Origin: Segniliparus sp051660745
GTDB lineage: Bacteria > Actinomycetota > Actinomycetes > Mycobacteriales > Mycobacteriaceae
DNA: 64,000 bases
Reading direction: 5' to 3'
Assembly: GCF_051660745.1 (NCBI RefSeq)
Contig: NZ_JBOFQF010000028.1
Location: forward strand, 62,001 to 126,000
This document shows positions 9,186 to 18,199 of this stretch, in pieces (within the stretch, counting starts at the first letter, position 1; each line of letters starts with the position of its first letter). The translations under genes were made by a program, and so were the position numbers. Under the pieces are notes generated by a model. That model saw only the letters and a program-made list of their open reading frames with translations. It did not search any database and was not told where the DNA came from.

Positions 9186-10067
9186 ATGGCGACTGAGACG
9201 ACCGAACAAGGCCCGACGGACGACGACGCGGTCGGCGACTCCGCGCCGCCCAAACGGCCTGCGGCGAAGCCTGCGCAGGGCAAGGGCTCCGTGGCGAAAT
9301 CCGGCGCAGGCGCGAAAGGCAAGCAGGCGTCTTCCGCCGCGACGCTGCGGAGCAAGCTGATGCTCGGCGCGGGCGAGCGGAAGCAGAAACGACCGGGCGA
9401 CTCCTCCAAGGCGAGGACGGCGCTGATCGCGCTTTCCCTGCTCGGGAACGTCGTCGCGCTGAGCGTGGCCGGATGGTTCGTGTACGCGAAGTCCTTGCCG
9501 GGCAAAGACGGCTCTGTCGGGGGGCTGAAGCTCGCCGAATCGGGCACGAAGATCCGGACGCAGGAAGAAGAGACTGCCCGGCAGTACGTGTCGAAGATGA
9601 TGAACTTCGACTACAACCATTTGGACTCGTTCAATGCGGCGATGAGCACCGGGCTCTCGGGCGACCTGAAGAAGACCACCGGTCCGGACCAGATGAACGC
9701 GATCAAGAAGCTCTTCGCCACGTTGGAGGCGTCCTCGACGTTCCAACTCGTGGCGAGCGACCTGATCGAGGACAAGCCGGACTCCGCGGTGATCGCGGTC
9801 GCAGGCCACCAGGTGCTGAACCTCAAAGGCGACAAAAGCGCCCGCTCGATGAGCACGATCATCAAAGTGACCGTGCAGAAGAAGGACCAGTCGATCTCCG
9901 GGCTCGAGTCTTTGGACGACATGCGCAAGAGCCCGGAGGACCAGGGCCCGCCGCTCTTCCCCGCGCCGCAAAACGGCCAGGCGGCTCCGGGCGGCCAAGC
10001 CCCGCAACAGGGCCAGGCTCCGGCGCAGGGCCAGAAGCCCGGCCAGGCTCCGCCGAAGGGGCAGTAG
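9186..10067 (+). CDS. Mce-associated membrane protein
   Basis: 293 residues. A basic, Ala/Lys/Gly-rich cytoplasmic N-terminus of about 80 residues is followed by one membrane segment (TALIALSLLGNVVALSVAGWFVY) and an extracytoplasmic domain of the type found in Mce-associated (Mas) proteins, with the typical EEETARQYVSKMMNFDYNHLDSFN start. The last 40 residues are low-complexity Pro/Gly/Gln with repeated GQAP units. It begins 57 nt after mceF and most likely belongs to the operon. Mas proteins are thought to stabilise Mce complexes; the exact role is not known. Confidence 0.85.
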   Translation: MATETTEQGPTDDDAVGDSAPPKRPAAKPAQGKGSVAKSGAGAKGKQASSAATLRSKLMLGAGERKQKRPGDSSKARTALIALSLLGNVVALSVAGWFVYAKSLPGKDGSVGGLKLAESGTKIRTQEEETARQYVSKMMNFDYNHLDSFNAAMSTGLSGDLKKTTGPDQMNAIKKLFATLEASSTFQLVASDLIEDKPDSAVIAVAGHQVLNLKGDKSARSMSTIIKVTVQKKDQSISGLESLDDMRKSPEDQGPPLFPAPQNGQAAPGGQAPQQGQAPAQGQKPGQAPPKGQ

Positions 10068-10083
10068 CGGGGCGAGCCGCGAT

Positions 10084-10731
10084 ATGAACGAGATACCGGC
10101 TTTTCAGAGCTTTTCGATATTCCAGAACCTGGACCCGCAGTACCTCCTCGCGGCGGCGCTGCTCGTGCTCGGCGGCGTGGTGCTCGCAGTGGTGGTGGTC
10201 GCCGCGATCGCGGCGTTGGCCGCTCGCGGCGGTCCAGCCGCGTCGGGCCGTTTCCTGGTGCAGCGCGTGGACGAGCAGGACTTGGACCAGTACTTCGCGA
10301 AGCGGGCGACGTTCTCGACCACGGTGCGGATGGAGTTGCCGCTCGGTCCGGGGAAAGTGTGGAAAGCGCTCTGCGACGAGAGGTTCCTCTCGTGGCTCCC
10401 CACCGTGCGCGGCCACAAGTACCGGTCGGACTCGCGGGACGCGGGCGCGAGGCGCACGCTCCTCTCGGTCTTCTGCGCGTTGGAGGAGCAGTTCATCGTC
10501 GTCGAGCCGGAGAAGACCTTGGTGTACAGCGTCATCGGCTCCTCATGGCCCGGCCTGCGGGATGTGACGGAACGGTTCACGCTCGAGCCGATCCCAGGGG
10601 GCGGGACGTTGCTCGAATGGACGACGGGGGCCAGCCCGATCTTGGTGTGGTGGTTGCCTGCCAGGTGGACCGCGCCGTTCGTCCGCCCATTCCTCAAACT
10701 CGCTCTTAGCGGGCTGCGCCACCGGATTTGA
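10084..10731 (+). CDS. Membrane-anchored SRPBCC-like protein
   Basis: 215 residues. A hydrophobic segment (LLAAALLVLGGVVLAVVVVAAIAALAA, about residues 20-46) is followed by a domain of about 150 residues with the layout of START/SRPBCC polyketide-cyclase-like proteins: a WKALCDERFLSWLP helix, alternating strands, and a C-terminal long helix (WTAPFVRPFLKLALSGL). Such folds often bind hydrophobic ligands, which would suit a place 16 nt behind the Mce accessory gene. The ligand is unknown and the family call is by pattern only. Confidence 0.6.
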   Translation: MNEIPAFQSFSIFQNLDPQYLLAAALLVLGGVVLAVVVVAAIAALAARGGPAASGRFLVQRVDEQDLDQYFAKRATFSTTVRMELPLGPGKVWKALCDERFLSWLPTVRGHKYRSDSRDAGARRTLLSVFCALEEQFIVVEPEKTLVYSVIGSSWPGLRDVTERFTLEPIPGGGTLLEWTTGASPILVWWLPARWTAPFVRPFLKLALSGLRHRI

Positions 10732-10784
10732 CCGGGCTATGCTGGTAACGACAACGTCGTCAGATCGTCAGGAGCCCCTAGAGA

Positions 10785-11609
10785 ATGAGCACCGGGGAGA
10801 TCCACGCGGGCGGACAGCGCCTGAAGTACGCGGAGTTCGGATCCGGGAGCAGAACGGTCGTCCTCGCCCCGCCGCTGCTCGCGTCCCATAAAGCGCAAGA
10901 GCTTTGGGCACGCGCTCTCGCCGAGCGGGGTTTCCGGGTCATCGCCATCGATTTGGTCGCGGACAGCGTGAACGGCTTCCCGCTGTCCATCGAGCAGTAC
11001 AACACGGAGGCGCTCGGCAGGCAGTTGCTCGTCGTGCTCGAACGGCTCGGCGTGGACCGCGCGGTGCTCGGCGGCACGTCGCTCGGGGCGAATGTCGCGC
11101 TGGAAGCGGCAGCGGCCGACCCGGACCGGGTGGCGGGCCTCCTCCTGGAAGGCCCCATTCTCGACGACGGGGTCGCCGCGTACGGGTACTGCTCCTCGGC
11201 GCTGCTGTTGCTGCTGACCGCGGGCAAGCCCGCGTTGTGGTGCGCCAAGAAGGTCGCGCGGTTCGTCCCGCAGGGCCGGTGGACGGCGGCGGACCTGCTG
11301 GCCGATTTGTTCGTCGCTCCTGCGGAGCGCAGCCGCGCGGTGCTGCACGGTCTCGCCCTCGGCCGGATGGCCCCGCCGAAACGGGTCCGGACCTCGGTGG
11401 CAGTCCCGGCCTTGATCATGGTCCTCAAAGCGGACCCGTTCCATCCGGCTTCCGACGCCCGACGGCTCTGCTCGGAGCTCGGCGCGGGCCAGCTGCTGAA
11501 CATCGGGACGATTCTGACGCTCCGGTTGCGCCCGAAGCGGGTCACGCCTGCGATCATCAGTTTTTTGAACGAGGTGTTCGGCCAGGTGAACGATGTGAGA
11601 CTGTCCTGA
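10785..11609 (+). CDS. Alpha/beta-hydrolase
   Basis: 274 residues. The nucleophile elbow reads GGTSLGANVALEAA near residues 99-112, with Ser as the nucleophile, and the early strand VVLAPPLLASHKA supplies the oxyanion side. A cap region follows and a late PALIMVLKADPFHPASDARR segment carries a plausible catalytic Asp and His. Substrate unknown. AGGAGC lies 13-18 nt upstream of the ATG, so a leadered message is likely. Confidence 0.8.
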   Translation: MSTGEIHAGGQRLKYAEFGSGSRTVVLAPPLLASHKAQELWARALAERGFRVIAIDLVADSVNGFPLSIEQYNTEALGRQLLVVLERLGVDRAVLGGTSLGANVALEAAAADPDRVAGLLLEGPILDDGVAAYGYCSSALLLLLTAGKPALWCAKKVARFVPQGRWTAADLLADLFVAPAERSRAVLHGLALGRMAPPKRVRTSVAVPALIMVLKADPFHPASDARRLCSELGAGQLLNIGTILTLRLRPKRVTPAIISFLNEVFGQVNDVRLS

Positions 11610-11656
11610 CATGCAGGGATAAGCGCGGTGTGCCCGCGAAGCTCTAGACTTGTCCG

Positions 11657-12931
11657 ATGAGCGTCATTCCTGCCGGAGAGCTGTGGTCCTCCGACGAGGC
11701 GAAACGGGTCGAGCTGCGCCGTATGAAAGCGGTGGCGACCGGTTTCTTCGTCGTGGTGACGTTGGTGTACATCGCGACCCTCTGGCACCAAGCGGTGTGG
11801 CCTTCTTCCCATGCCGCCGTCCGAGGGTTCGTGCAAGCGGGCTCTGAGGCAGGCATGGTGGGAGCGCTCGCGGACTGGTTCGCCGTGACCGCGATCTTCC
11901 GGCACCCGTTGGGCCTCCCGATCCCGCACACCTCGCTGATCAAGAAAAAGAAAGACCAGGTGGGCACGCAGCTCGGCGACTTCATCCGGGAGAATTTCTT
12001 GACCCCGGACCTGGTCGAGCGCCAGATCAGGGAGGTGGGCGTGCCGCGCAGGCTGGGGGAGTGGCTCTCGGTCCCGTCGCACGCGGACCGCGTGGCCGCA
12101 GAGCTCGGCGCGGCCTTTGGCAAATTGGCCGACCTGCCCAAAGACGAGGACGTCGCGCGCATCATGCAGACCTGGGTGGTCGATCGGATCAGCGAGCCGG
12201 ACTGGGCGCCCATCGGCGGCAAGCTGCTCTCCGACGTGCTTCGAGAGGGCAGGCACTACCCGCTGATGGACCTCCTGTTCGAGCGGGCGCACGAATGGGC
12301 GCTCACCAGCGAGCCGATCGTGCAGAAAGTGGTGAGCGACGACTCGCCGGGCTGGACCCCCCGGTTCGTGAAGGGGCTGGTCGGCGACAAGATCCACCGC
12401 GAGCTCGTGGAGTTCACCGCCAGAGTCCGGTACGAGCAGGACCACGGGCTCAGACGAGCGCTGGACCGATGGCTGATGGAGTTGGCCGACGACCTCTTGC
12501 ACGACCCGGTGATGATCGAGCGGGTGGAGAAGGTCAAAGCCCAGCTCATCTCCCCGGAGTCGGTCGAGCATGTGGCTCTCTTGCTCTGGACGAAGACGAA
12601 GCGGACCCTGCAAGACCCGAACGGCGAGATGCAGGCGCGGCTCGCGGAGGCAGCGCTGCGCATCGGGGGCCGACTGCAAGAATCGGCGGAACTGCGCGAG
12701 CGGTTGGACCAATGGCTGGTCGGCTCGGCGCGCTACCTCGCCGAGCGGTTCTCCGTCGAGGCGGTGTCCATCATCGGCGAGACGGTCAAGCGCTGGGACG
12801 TGGACGACGCGAGCCGGAAGATCGAGCTCAACGTGGGCAAAGACCTCCAGTTCATCAGGATCAACGGCACGGTGGTGGGCTCTCTCGCCGGCGTGGTGAT
12901 CCACACCCTCTCGCTCCTGTTCGGAGCCTGA
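11657..12931 (+). CDS. DUF445-family membrane protein
   Basis: 424 residues. Membrane segment near residues 27-46 (GFFVVVTLVYIATLW), then the family core GMVGALADWFAVTAIFRHPLGLPIPHTSLI and KKKKDQVGTQLGDFIRENFLTP. A second hydrophobic segment ends the protein (VVGSLAGVVIHTLSLLFG). DUF445 proteins are widespread inner-membrane proteins without an assigned biochemical role. The -10 box TAGACT (11645-11650) ends 6 nt before the ATG, so the message is probably leaderless. Confidence 0.85.
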   Translation: MSVIPAGELWSSDEAKRVELRRMKAVATGFFVVVTLVYIATLWHQAVWPSSHAAVRGFVQAGSEAGMVGALADWFAVTAIFRHPLGLPIPHTSLIKKKKDQVGTQLGDFIRENFLTPDLVERQIREVGVPRRLGEWLSVPSHADRVAAELGAAFGKLADLPKDEDVARIMQTWVVDRISEPDWAPIGGKLLSDVLREGRHYPLMDLLFERAHEWALTSEPIVQKVVSDDSPGWTPRFVKGLVGDKIHRELVEFTARVRYEQDHGLRRALDRWLMELADDLLHDPVMIERVEKVKAQLISPESVEHVALLLWTKTKRTLQDPNGEMQARLAEAALRIGGRLQESAELRERLDQWLVGSARYLAERFSVEAVSIIGETVKRWDVDDASRKIELNVGKDLQFIRINGTVVGSLAGVVIHTLSLLFGA

Positions 12932-12947
12932 TCCAGCATCTGAGCCC

Positions 12948-13631
12948 TCAGGCGTACGCGACGGCCGGATTCGCGAGCAGGGCCTTGTGGCGGTCGAGCG
13001 AACGCTGCCACACGACCCAGCCCCAGACCGCGAAGGCGAGGAAGACGACCGTGAGCAGGGCTGTGAGCTGGAGGCCCTTGTAGATGTACAAGGGGATGTA
13101 GACGAAGTCGATGGCGACCCACAAGGGCCAGGTCTCGATGTATTTGCGGACCTGCGCCCACATGGCGATGATCGAGAAGACCGAGGTGAACGCGTCGAGG
13201 AAGGGGGCCGAGTCGTGCAGTTGCACCAAGACGGCCCACAACAGCCAGGTGCCGACGGCCAGCACGAGCGCTTGCACATGCCATTCCCATTGCGGCGTGC
13301 GGACGACCGGGAGCACGGATCGTCGGGAGACGTCCCCCCGGAGCCAATGCCACAGTCCGACCGCTCCGAGCACGGCGTAGCCGACCTGCAGGGATGTGTC
13401 GGCGTACAGGCCTGCGGTGAAGAAGAGCGGAATCCAGACCACGTTGTTGGCGATGGAGTACGGCCAGCACCACGGCGACTCGACGGCAGCGTATCCGGTG
13501 CTCGCGACTCCGAGGGCGAAGCCGATCACTTCGGCCCACGACGTCGGCTGGCCGCCGAACGCGTGAAAGGCGGCGCTGTCGAGCCAATGCTTGAGCTCGA
13601 CCAGCTGCTGGAGGAGGTCGGATGGAGACAT
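12948..13631 (-). CDS. pnuC: PnuC-family nicotinamide riboside transporter
   Basis: 227 residues from the ATG at 13631 (a TTG two codons upstream is less likely). About seven hydrophobic segments. Family motifs include WCWPYSIANNVVWIPLFF and TWPLWVAIDFVYIPLYIYKG, with the aromatic and Asn residues typical of PnuC. It would import nicotinamide riboside for NAD synthesis by facilitated diffusion. TAAGCT (13638-13643 on the minus strand) ends 6 nt before the ATG, a leaderless arrangement. It is convergent with the DUF445 gene and divergent from the next small gene. Confidence 0.9.
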   Translation of the reverse strand: MSPSDLLQQLVELKHWLDSAAFHAFGGQPTSWAEVIGFALGVASTGYAAVESPWCWPYSIANNVVWIPLFFTAGLYADTSLQVGYAVLGAVGLWHWLRGDVSRRSVLPVVRTPQWEWHVQALVLAVGTWLLWAVLVQLHDSAPFLDAFTSVFSIIAMWAQVRKYIETWPLWVAIDFVYIPLYIYKGLQLTALLTVVFLAFAVWGWVVWQRSLDRHKALLANPAVAYA

Positions 13632-13735
13632 GGGCAAAGCTTAAGCCGCTCGCGCGGGGACGGGGAGGGGCCTCTCGGGGGAGTGGCGCATATCTCATCC
13701 GACGGGAGCTGCCCTGCTCGGGTACGCTCAGAGCC

Positions 13736-14059
13736 ATGGCAACGAGATTTGAGAAATTTCTGGAGGATGTCGACGCGCGCAACGCCGAGATCGCTCAAGA
13801 CGACGAGCCGCAGGAGCAGGAATTCCGCGAGAGCGGCAACTTTGTCGCCGACCTCAAAGAGGGCATCCGGATGATGAAGGCGGGGGAGAAACTGGTCCGC
13901 AGCGCGGCCGAGAAGGCTGTGGGGAACGGCATCACGTGGGGGCAGATCGGCAATATGCTGGGCCTTCCCGGCGAGGTGGCCCGCCAGCGCTACGGGCACA
14001 CGCCGAACCCCGGCAATGTGGCGCTCGGCAGCGGCATCCCGGACGCGTACAAAATGTGA
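13736..14059 (+). CDS. Small HTH-like protein of unknown function
   Basis: 107 residues. The ATG at 13736 follows TACGCT (13723-13728) by 7 nt, supporting a leaderless start; codons further upstream in this frame have no signal. An acidic N-terminal half is followed by ITWGQIGNMLGLPGEVARQRYG, which looks like a helix-turn-helix recognising unit of the sort seen in small actinobacterial regulators. No catalytic motifs. The gene is divergent from pnuC, but I have no evidence that it controls it. Confidence 0.6.
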   Translation: MATRFEKFLEDVDARNAEIAQDDEPQEQEFRESGNFVADLKEGIRMMKAGEKLVRSAAEKAVGNGITWGQIGNMLGLPGEVARQRYGHTPNPGNVALGSGIPDAYKM

Positions 14060-14109
14060 GCTGGCCCTCAAGGGCGGAATTTGTCAGACGTCTTCGCTAG
14101 CGTGGGGCT

Positions 14110-15792
14110 ATGGCTGAAGAGCGACTCATCCCCCTTCCTGGCAGCGAGCGGCTCGCGCCGCGCAACCTGATCGCGGGCACGCCGGTCCGCGACGACGAGA
14201 GGATCGGCGTGACCGTGGTGCTGCGCCGCCGCGCGGAGCTTCCCGAGGACGTCGTCCAAGGCTCGCGGACGTTGAGCAGCACGGATCTGGCTGAGCATTA
14301 TGGGGCGGACCCCGCCGATGTCACGCGGGTGGTCGACGAGCTCGGACGTCTCGGCCTGGAAGTCGTGGAAACGGACGCGGGCTCGCGCCGGATCCTGGTC
14401 GAAGGCGACGCCGCAGCGCTGCGCCGGGCGTTCGGCTGCGCCTTGTTCCACCACTCGCGAGCAGCTTCTGCGGGCGGGCCCGTGTACCGCTACCGCACGG
14501 GGCAGCTGCATGTGCCTGCGGCGCTCGGCGGGATCGTGGTCGCGGTGCTGGGCCTCGACAACCGGCCTCAGGCGGAAGCGAGGCTGCGCTTTGCCCCTTC
14601 CCAGGCCCGTTCTGTCTCGTACACCCCGCTCGACCTCGCCAAGATCTACAACTTCCCGGCCCAAGAGAATGGCGCGGGCCAGCGGCTCGCGATCATCGAG
14701 TTGGGCGGCGGGTATTCCGGCCAAGAGCTCCAGCGGTACTTCTCAGGGCTCGGCGTGAGCGCCCCGAAAGTGACGGCCGTGTCCGTCGACGGCGCCCGGA
14801 ACGCTCCGGAAGGCGATCCGAACGGAGCGGACGGCGAGGTGGTTCTGGACGTCCAAATCGCCGGAGCGATGGCGAACGGGGCAGACGTGCTGGTGTACTT
14901 CGCCCCCAACTCCGACCGGGGGTTCCTCAACGCGGTGAGCACGGCCGCGCACGCGAGCCCGGCGCCCACCGCGATCAGCATCAGCTGGGGGTCTGCGGAG
15001 AACGCCTGGACGTCCCAGGCGCGCGAAGCGATGAACCAGGCTTTCGCCGACGCGGCGGCGCTCGGCGTGACGGTGACCGCGGCGGCGGGCGACGCGGGCA
15101 GCTCGGACGGCAGCGCGAGCGGCCAGCCGGAAGCCGACTTCCCCGCCGCGAGCCCGTACGTGCTCGCCTGCGGCGGCACCCGTCTGGTCGCGGACTCGGG
15201 CACCGGTTCGGTGGCTTCTGAAACGGTGTGGAACGCGGGCGCGGCGGGCGGAGCCACTGGCGGCGGCGTGAGCAAGGTCTTCCCCGAGCCTCGATGGCAG
15301 GCGAATGTGAATGTGCCGGGCAACGGCAGGGGAGTCCCGGACGTCGCCGCTGTGGCGGACCCGGCGACGGGATACCAGGTCTTGGTGGACGGGCAGTCCA
15401 CTGTGGTGGGCGGGACGAGCGCGGTCGCCCCGCTCTGGGCCGCTCTCGTCTGCCGTCTCGCGCAGGCGCTCGGCCGCCCGCTCGGCCTCTTGCAGCCGCT
15501 GATCTACCCGCGAACGGCGGGCACGACCGCGTTCCCCGGCTTCCGGGACATCACACAGGGCAAGAACGGCGCGTACTCGGCAGGCCCCGGCTGGGACGCG
15601 TGCACCGGGCTCGGCGTGCCGGACGGCCAGGCGTTGCTCGACTCGCTGCGCGGCCAGGCCCAGCCTGCGCCCACGCAGCAAGCGGCGCGAGCCTCGGCGG
15701 CCGCGTCGGTCGACCCGGAGGACTGGCGGGCCGGGGGAGCTTCTTCACGCGAGCACGACCTGCGCCGGGAGCGCCCCCCGCACTGGGGATGA
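14110..15792 (+). CDS. Kumamolisin-type serine-carboxyl peptidase (S53, sedolisin)
   Basis: 560 residues. An N-terminal pro-domain (about 1-170) is followed by the S53 catalytic domain. The acid pair is visible in GEVVLDVQIAG (Glu243, Asp247), the oxyanion Asp in AAAGDAGSSDG (Asp328), and the nucleophile in GGTSAVAPLWAAL (Ser437). The C-terminal calcium site reads FRDITQGKNGAYSAGPGWD. The spacing matches kumamolisin. There is no classical signal peptide, a property I recall for kumamolisin too. TAGCGT (14098-14103) ends 6 nt before the ATG. The last 35 residues are an Ala-rich tail with no counterpart I recognise. Confidence 0.93.
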   Translation: MAEERLIPLPGSERLAPRNLIAGTPVRDDERIGVTVVLRRRAELPEDVVQGSRTLSSTDLAEHYGADPADVTRVVDELGRLGLEVVETDAGSRRILVEGDAAALRRAFGCALFHHSRAASAGGPVYRYRTGQLHVPAALGGIVVAVLGLDNRPQAEARLRFAPSQARSVSYTPLDLAKIYNFPAQENGAGQRLAIIELGGGYSGQELQRYFSGLGVSAPKVTAVSVDGARNAPEGDPNGADGEVVLDVQIAGAMANGADVLVYFAPNSDRGFLNAVSTAAHASPAPTAISISWGSAENAWTSQAREAMNQAFADAAALGVTVTAAAGDAGSSDGSASGQPEADFPAASPYVLACGGTRLVADSGTGSVASETVWNAGAAGGATGGGVSKVFPEPRWQANVNVPGNGRGVPDVAAVADPATGYQVLVDGQSTVVGGTSAVAPLWAALVCRLAQALGRPLGLLQPLIYPRTAGTTAFPGFRDITQGKNGAYSAGPGWDACTGLGVPDGQALLDSLRGQAQPAPTQQAARASAAASVDPEDWRAGGASSREHDLRRERPPHWG

Positions 15793-15832
15793 GGCGCAGA
15801 CACGGGCCGATCGCCGTCCGCCCGTCCCGTCG

Positions 15833-16495
15833 CTACACGCGGGTCTTCGGCGATGTGCTCGCCAGAGCGGCTTCTTTGCGTTTCGTCCGGAGCCGGAGGA
15901 TCTCTCGGACGAGGAAATACAGGAGCAGCAGGGCCACGGCCCACGTGACGACGGTCGAGACACGGCTGAGGTATTTCTCGACGCTTTGGCCGATGAGGTA
16001 GCCGAGCGTCGCGACGACCACCGCCCACACGGCGCCGCCTGCGGCATTGGCGGGCGCGTAGACCCGGAGGGACATGCCGGACATCCCCGCGAGGCCGGGG
16101 ACGAACGCGCGCAGCGCGGCGGCCCAACGGCCGAAGAACACGGTGAGCGCGCCGCGTCGGCGCAGCGCTGCCCGAGCCCGCTCGATGTGGTCGGGTTTGA
16201 CGATCCGTTTCGGCAGTCTGTCCAACAGCGATTGGCCCCAGCGTTTGCCGACCTCGTATCCGATGAAGTCGCCGATCACTGCGCCAAGGACGCCCGCGAC
16301 GATCACCGCCCACAGCGGCAGCTGGCCCTTGCTGGCTCCGATGGCGGCAAGCAGGAGGACGATCTCGCCTGGGACGACGACGCCGAGGAAGACCGAGGCT
16401 TCGAGCGCAGGCAGGAGGAAAGCCATGACCAGCAACGCCCACGGCGGCAAGCGCTGGAGCGTTTCGACGATCATGTGAATGATGTGCCCGACCAC
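15833..16495 (-). CDS. DedA-family membrane protein
   Basis: 220 residues from the GTG at 16495. The DedA/VTT core is clear: PALEASVFLGVVVPGEIVLLL, GAVIGDFIGYEVGKRWGQ and FFGRWAAALRAFVPGLAGMSGM, the last two containing the conserved Gly-Asp and Arg residues. DedA proteins are membrane transporters or scramblases implicated in lipid-carrier recycling and membrane homeostasis. A Lys/Arg-rich C-terminal tail ends in the cytoplasm. TAGACT (16502-16507) lies 6 nt before the GTG, favouring that start over the ATG seven codons later. Confidence 0.92.
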   Translation of the reverse strand: MVGHIIHMIVETLQRLPPWALLVMAFLLPALEASVFLGVVVPGEIVLLLAAIGASKGQLPLWAVIVAGVLGAVIGDFIGYEVGKRWGQSLLDRLPKRIVKPDHIERARAALRRRGALTVFFGRWAAALRAFVPGLAGMSGMSLRVYAPANAAGGAVWAVVVATLGYLIGQSVEKYLSRVSTVVTWAVALLLLYFLVREILRLRTKRKEAALASTSPKTRV

Positions 16496-16528
16496 CGCAC
16501 TAGTCTACGGGCTGCGCAGTGCTATGGC

Positions 16529-17131
16529 TTACGCGGCGGGGGCGGGCTGCGGCACGTCCCAGAAGAGCGCGGGGGCGAATCGGTCCACCGACCCTGCGAA
16601 GAGGCCGAGGTAGTAGATCGTCCCCCGGTCGGCCATGAAGCGGACTTTCCCGGTGATCCGGTCGCCGACGTTGATGTTGTGGAGCATGACGGTGAGCGAG
16701 TCGCCTGCCCCGGAGTACTGCGGGTAGTAGTACTGGAAAGGCTCGTCGCCGTAGTAGGCGCGGAAGTTGAACGTGCCGGGGAGGTAGACCTCGGGATGCT
16801 GGCCGGAGACCACGTGCACGGCGATTTGCGCCTCCCAGAGCTTGCCGCCGGTCGGCGTGGTGGTGAATCCTGGGACCGGCGCGCATGCGATAGCCGCGAC
16901 CTCGACTTTCACGCCCTGCGCGGTGAACGTGACCCCGTAGCCGAGGGGGCGGTGCCCGTTGTCCTCCGGCGCGGGTTCGTCGCCGCCGCTGTTCGAGCCC
17001 GCCGCGCCGTCGTCCGCCTGTCCCGAGTCGTCGTCATCGTCGGGGTCTGCGGCGGCGAGGCCTGCGGGCAGCGCGAGCAGCGCGAGCGGGCTGAGGGCGA
17101 GCGTCCGGAGTGCGGCGCGGCGTTCGAGCAT
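16529..17131 (-). CDS. Secreted MPT63-like (DUF1942) protein
   Basis: 200 residues. Signal peptide with RRAALRTLALSPLALLALPAGLAAA, possibly a twin-arginine signal because of the RR. A linker with six acidic residues in a row (residues 30-34 region, DPDDDDD) and Gly/Ser follows. The folded domain resembles MPT63: GGKLWEAQIAVHVVSG, PGTFNFRAYYGD and GDRITGKVRFMAD correspond to the WEA, FNAR and GKIYFDV strands I recall in the mycobacterial antigen. Function unknown, immunoglobulin-like fold expected. TAGACT ends 6 nt before the ATG. Confidence 0.65.
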   Translation of the reverse strand: MLERRAALRTLALSPLALLALPAGLAAADPDDDDDSGQADDGAAGSNSGGDEPAPEDNGHRPLGYGVTFTAQGVKVEVAAIACAPVPGFTTTPTGGKLWEAQIAVHVVSGQHPEVYLPGTFNFRAYYGDEPFQYYYPQYSGAGDSLTVMLHNINVGDRITGKVRFMADRGTIYYLGLFAGSVDRFAPALFWDVPQPAPAA

Positions 17132-17183
17132 GCGGGGAGTCTACTGGAGGCGCCTGGGAATCTGTGTCGGAGGTCTCAGCTTG

Positions 17184-18119
17184 CTAGCTGGGGCCGTCGG
17201 CGAGGGCGTTGAGGGTGTCGAAGAAGGCCCCTTCGACGTGCACGGCGATCTCGTCTTCCTCGTTTTGCGTGGTGATCTGCTGGTACACGCCGTCTTTCCA
17301 GTAGAAGACCTCGGGGCTGACCGGTTTCGCGGCTTGCTCGTGCCATTCTCGCGCGAGGTGGGCGACGATGTTCAGCGATGTCGCGGTCTCGCCCGCGTCA
17401 CGCGGCAGATGCAGCAGCAAGATCTGTTGGAGAGGAATCGCAAAGAGGACTCCGTGCTCGGCTGTCCGGTCGCCGAGCAACGCGGGAAGGTCGAGCGCCT
17501 TGGCCGCGACGAAGAAGGATTCTCCCCGGAAGACTTCGACCTGCGCGCCGTCTTGCTCTAGCACGTCGTGGTGCTGGACCTGTTCCGCGGCGGTGCTCTT
17601 GAGCGCGGCGGCCCACACCGCGTCGACGTCCCGGTCCTTGAGGTGGAGGTCTGCGAGGGTGATCACGGTCTCCGGGAAATCGTGGCAGAGCACGACGAGC
17701 GGCGAGGTCTCGGGCCGGTCGGGCACGAGCGGGCGGACATAGCTGTAGGACTGCGCGGTGTTTTCCCGGGCCTCGGGTGTGTCGCCGAATGCGTCTGGGC
17801 CGACGATCCTCGCGCGGGTCAAGCCCAGGAACTCCTCGTCGGTGAGCGCGGCGGACTCCAGCGCGCTCGGCGCGGCCATCACTCTGGCGTGGTGCGCGAC
17901 GATCCTCGGCCATTCGGAGCGTTCGACTCGGGCGCAGTCGTGGGCGGTGGCTTCGAGGAAGAATTGCCCGTCGTCGTCCAGCACGAGCACGGCGGGCTCG
18001 ATCCGAACCGTCCGTTTGCCCATTTCGGCGAGGGCCTCCACGGCGAGCGACCGGATCTCGTCGAGGTCCGCCTCGTCCAGTCCGGCGGGGATTGCGGGCG
18101 CGGTTTCGCCTGTGCTCAT
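17184..18119 (-). CDS. Uncharacterised cytoplasmic protein
   Basis: 311 residues, no signal peptide or membrane segment, acidic overall. No motif I can assign confidently. The C-terminal half (HGVLFAIPLQQILLLHLPRD and VVAHLAREWHEQAAKPVSPEVFYWKDG) has the look of a compact alpha/beta domain found once per actinobacterial genome. TAGGCT (18126-18131, minus strand) ends 6 nt before the ATG. It is divergent from the trans-sulfuration gene with 80 nt between the start codons. Confidence 0.7.
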   Translation of the reverse strand: MSTGETAPAIPAGLDEADLDEIRSLAVEALAEMGKRTVRIEPAVLVLDDDGQFFLEATAHDCARVERSEWPRIVAHHARVMAAPSALESAALTDEEFLGLTRARIVGPDAFGDTPEARENTAQSYSYVRPLVPDRPETSPLVVLCHDFPETVITLADLHLKDRDVDAVWAAALKSTAAEQVQHHDVLEQDGAQVEVFRGESFFVAAKALDLPALLGDRTAEHGVLFAIPLQQILLLHLPRDAGETATSLNIVAHLAREWHEQAAKPVSPEVFYWKDGVYQQITTQNEEDEIAVHVEGAFFDTLNALADGPS

Positions 18120-18199
18120 GCGAGGAGCCTACTGGGCCGAGCCTGGTGCGCTGCCTCCTGCGCGCTGTTCGGCGCGGGACCCCTCGTTAGGCTAAAGGG

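Noticed and set aside
10738..10760. TATGCT-like box before the alpha/beta-hydrolase as another leaderless promoter
   Set aside because: It is more than 30 nt from the ATG and an AGGAGC ribosome site lies in between, so the leaderless pattern does not apply.
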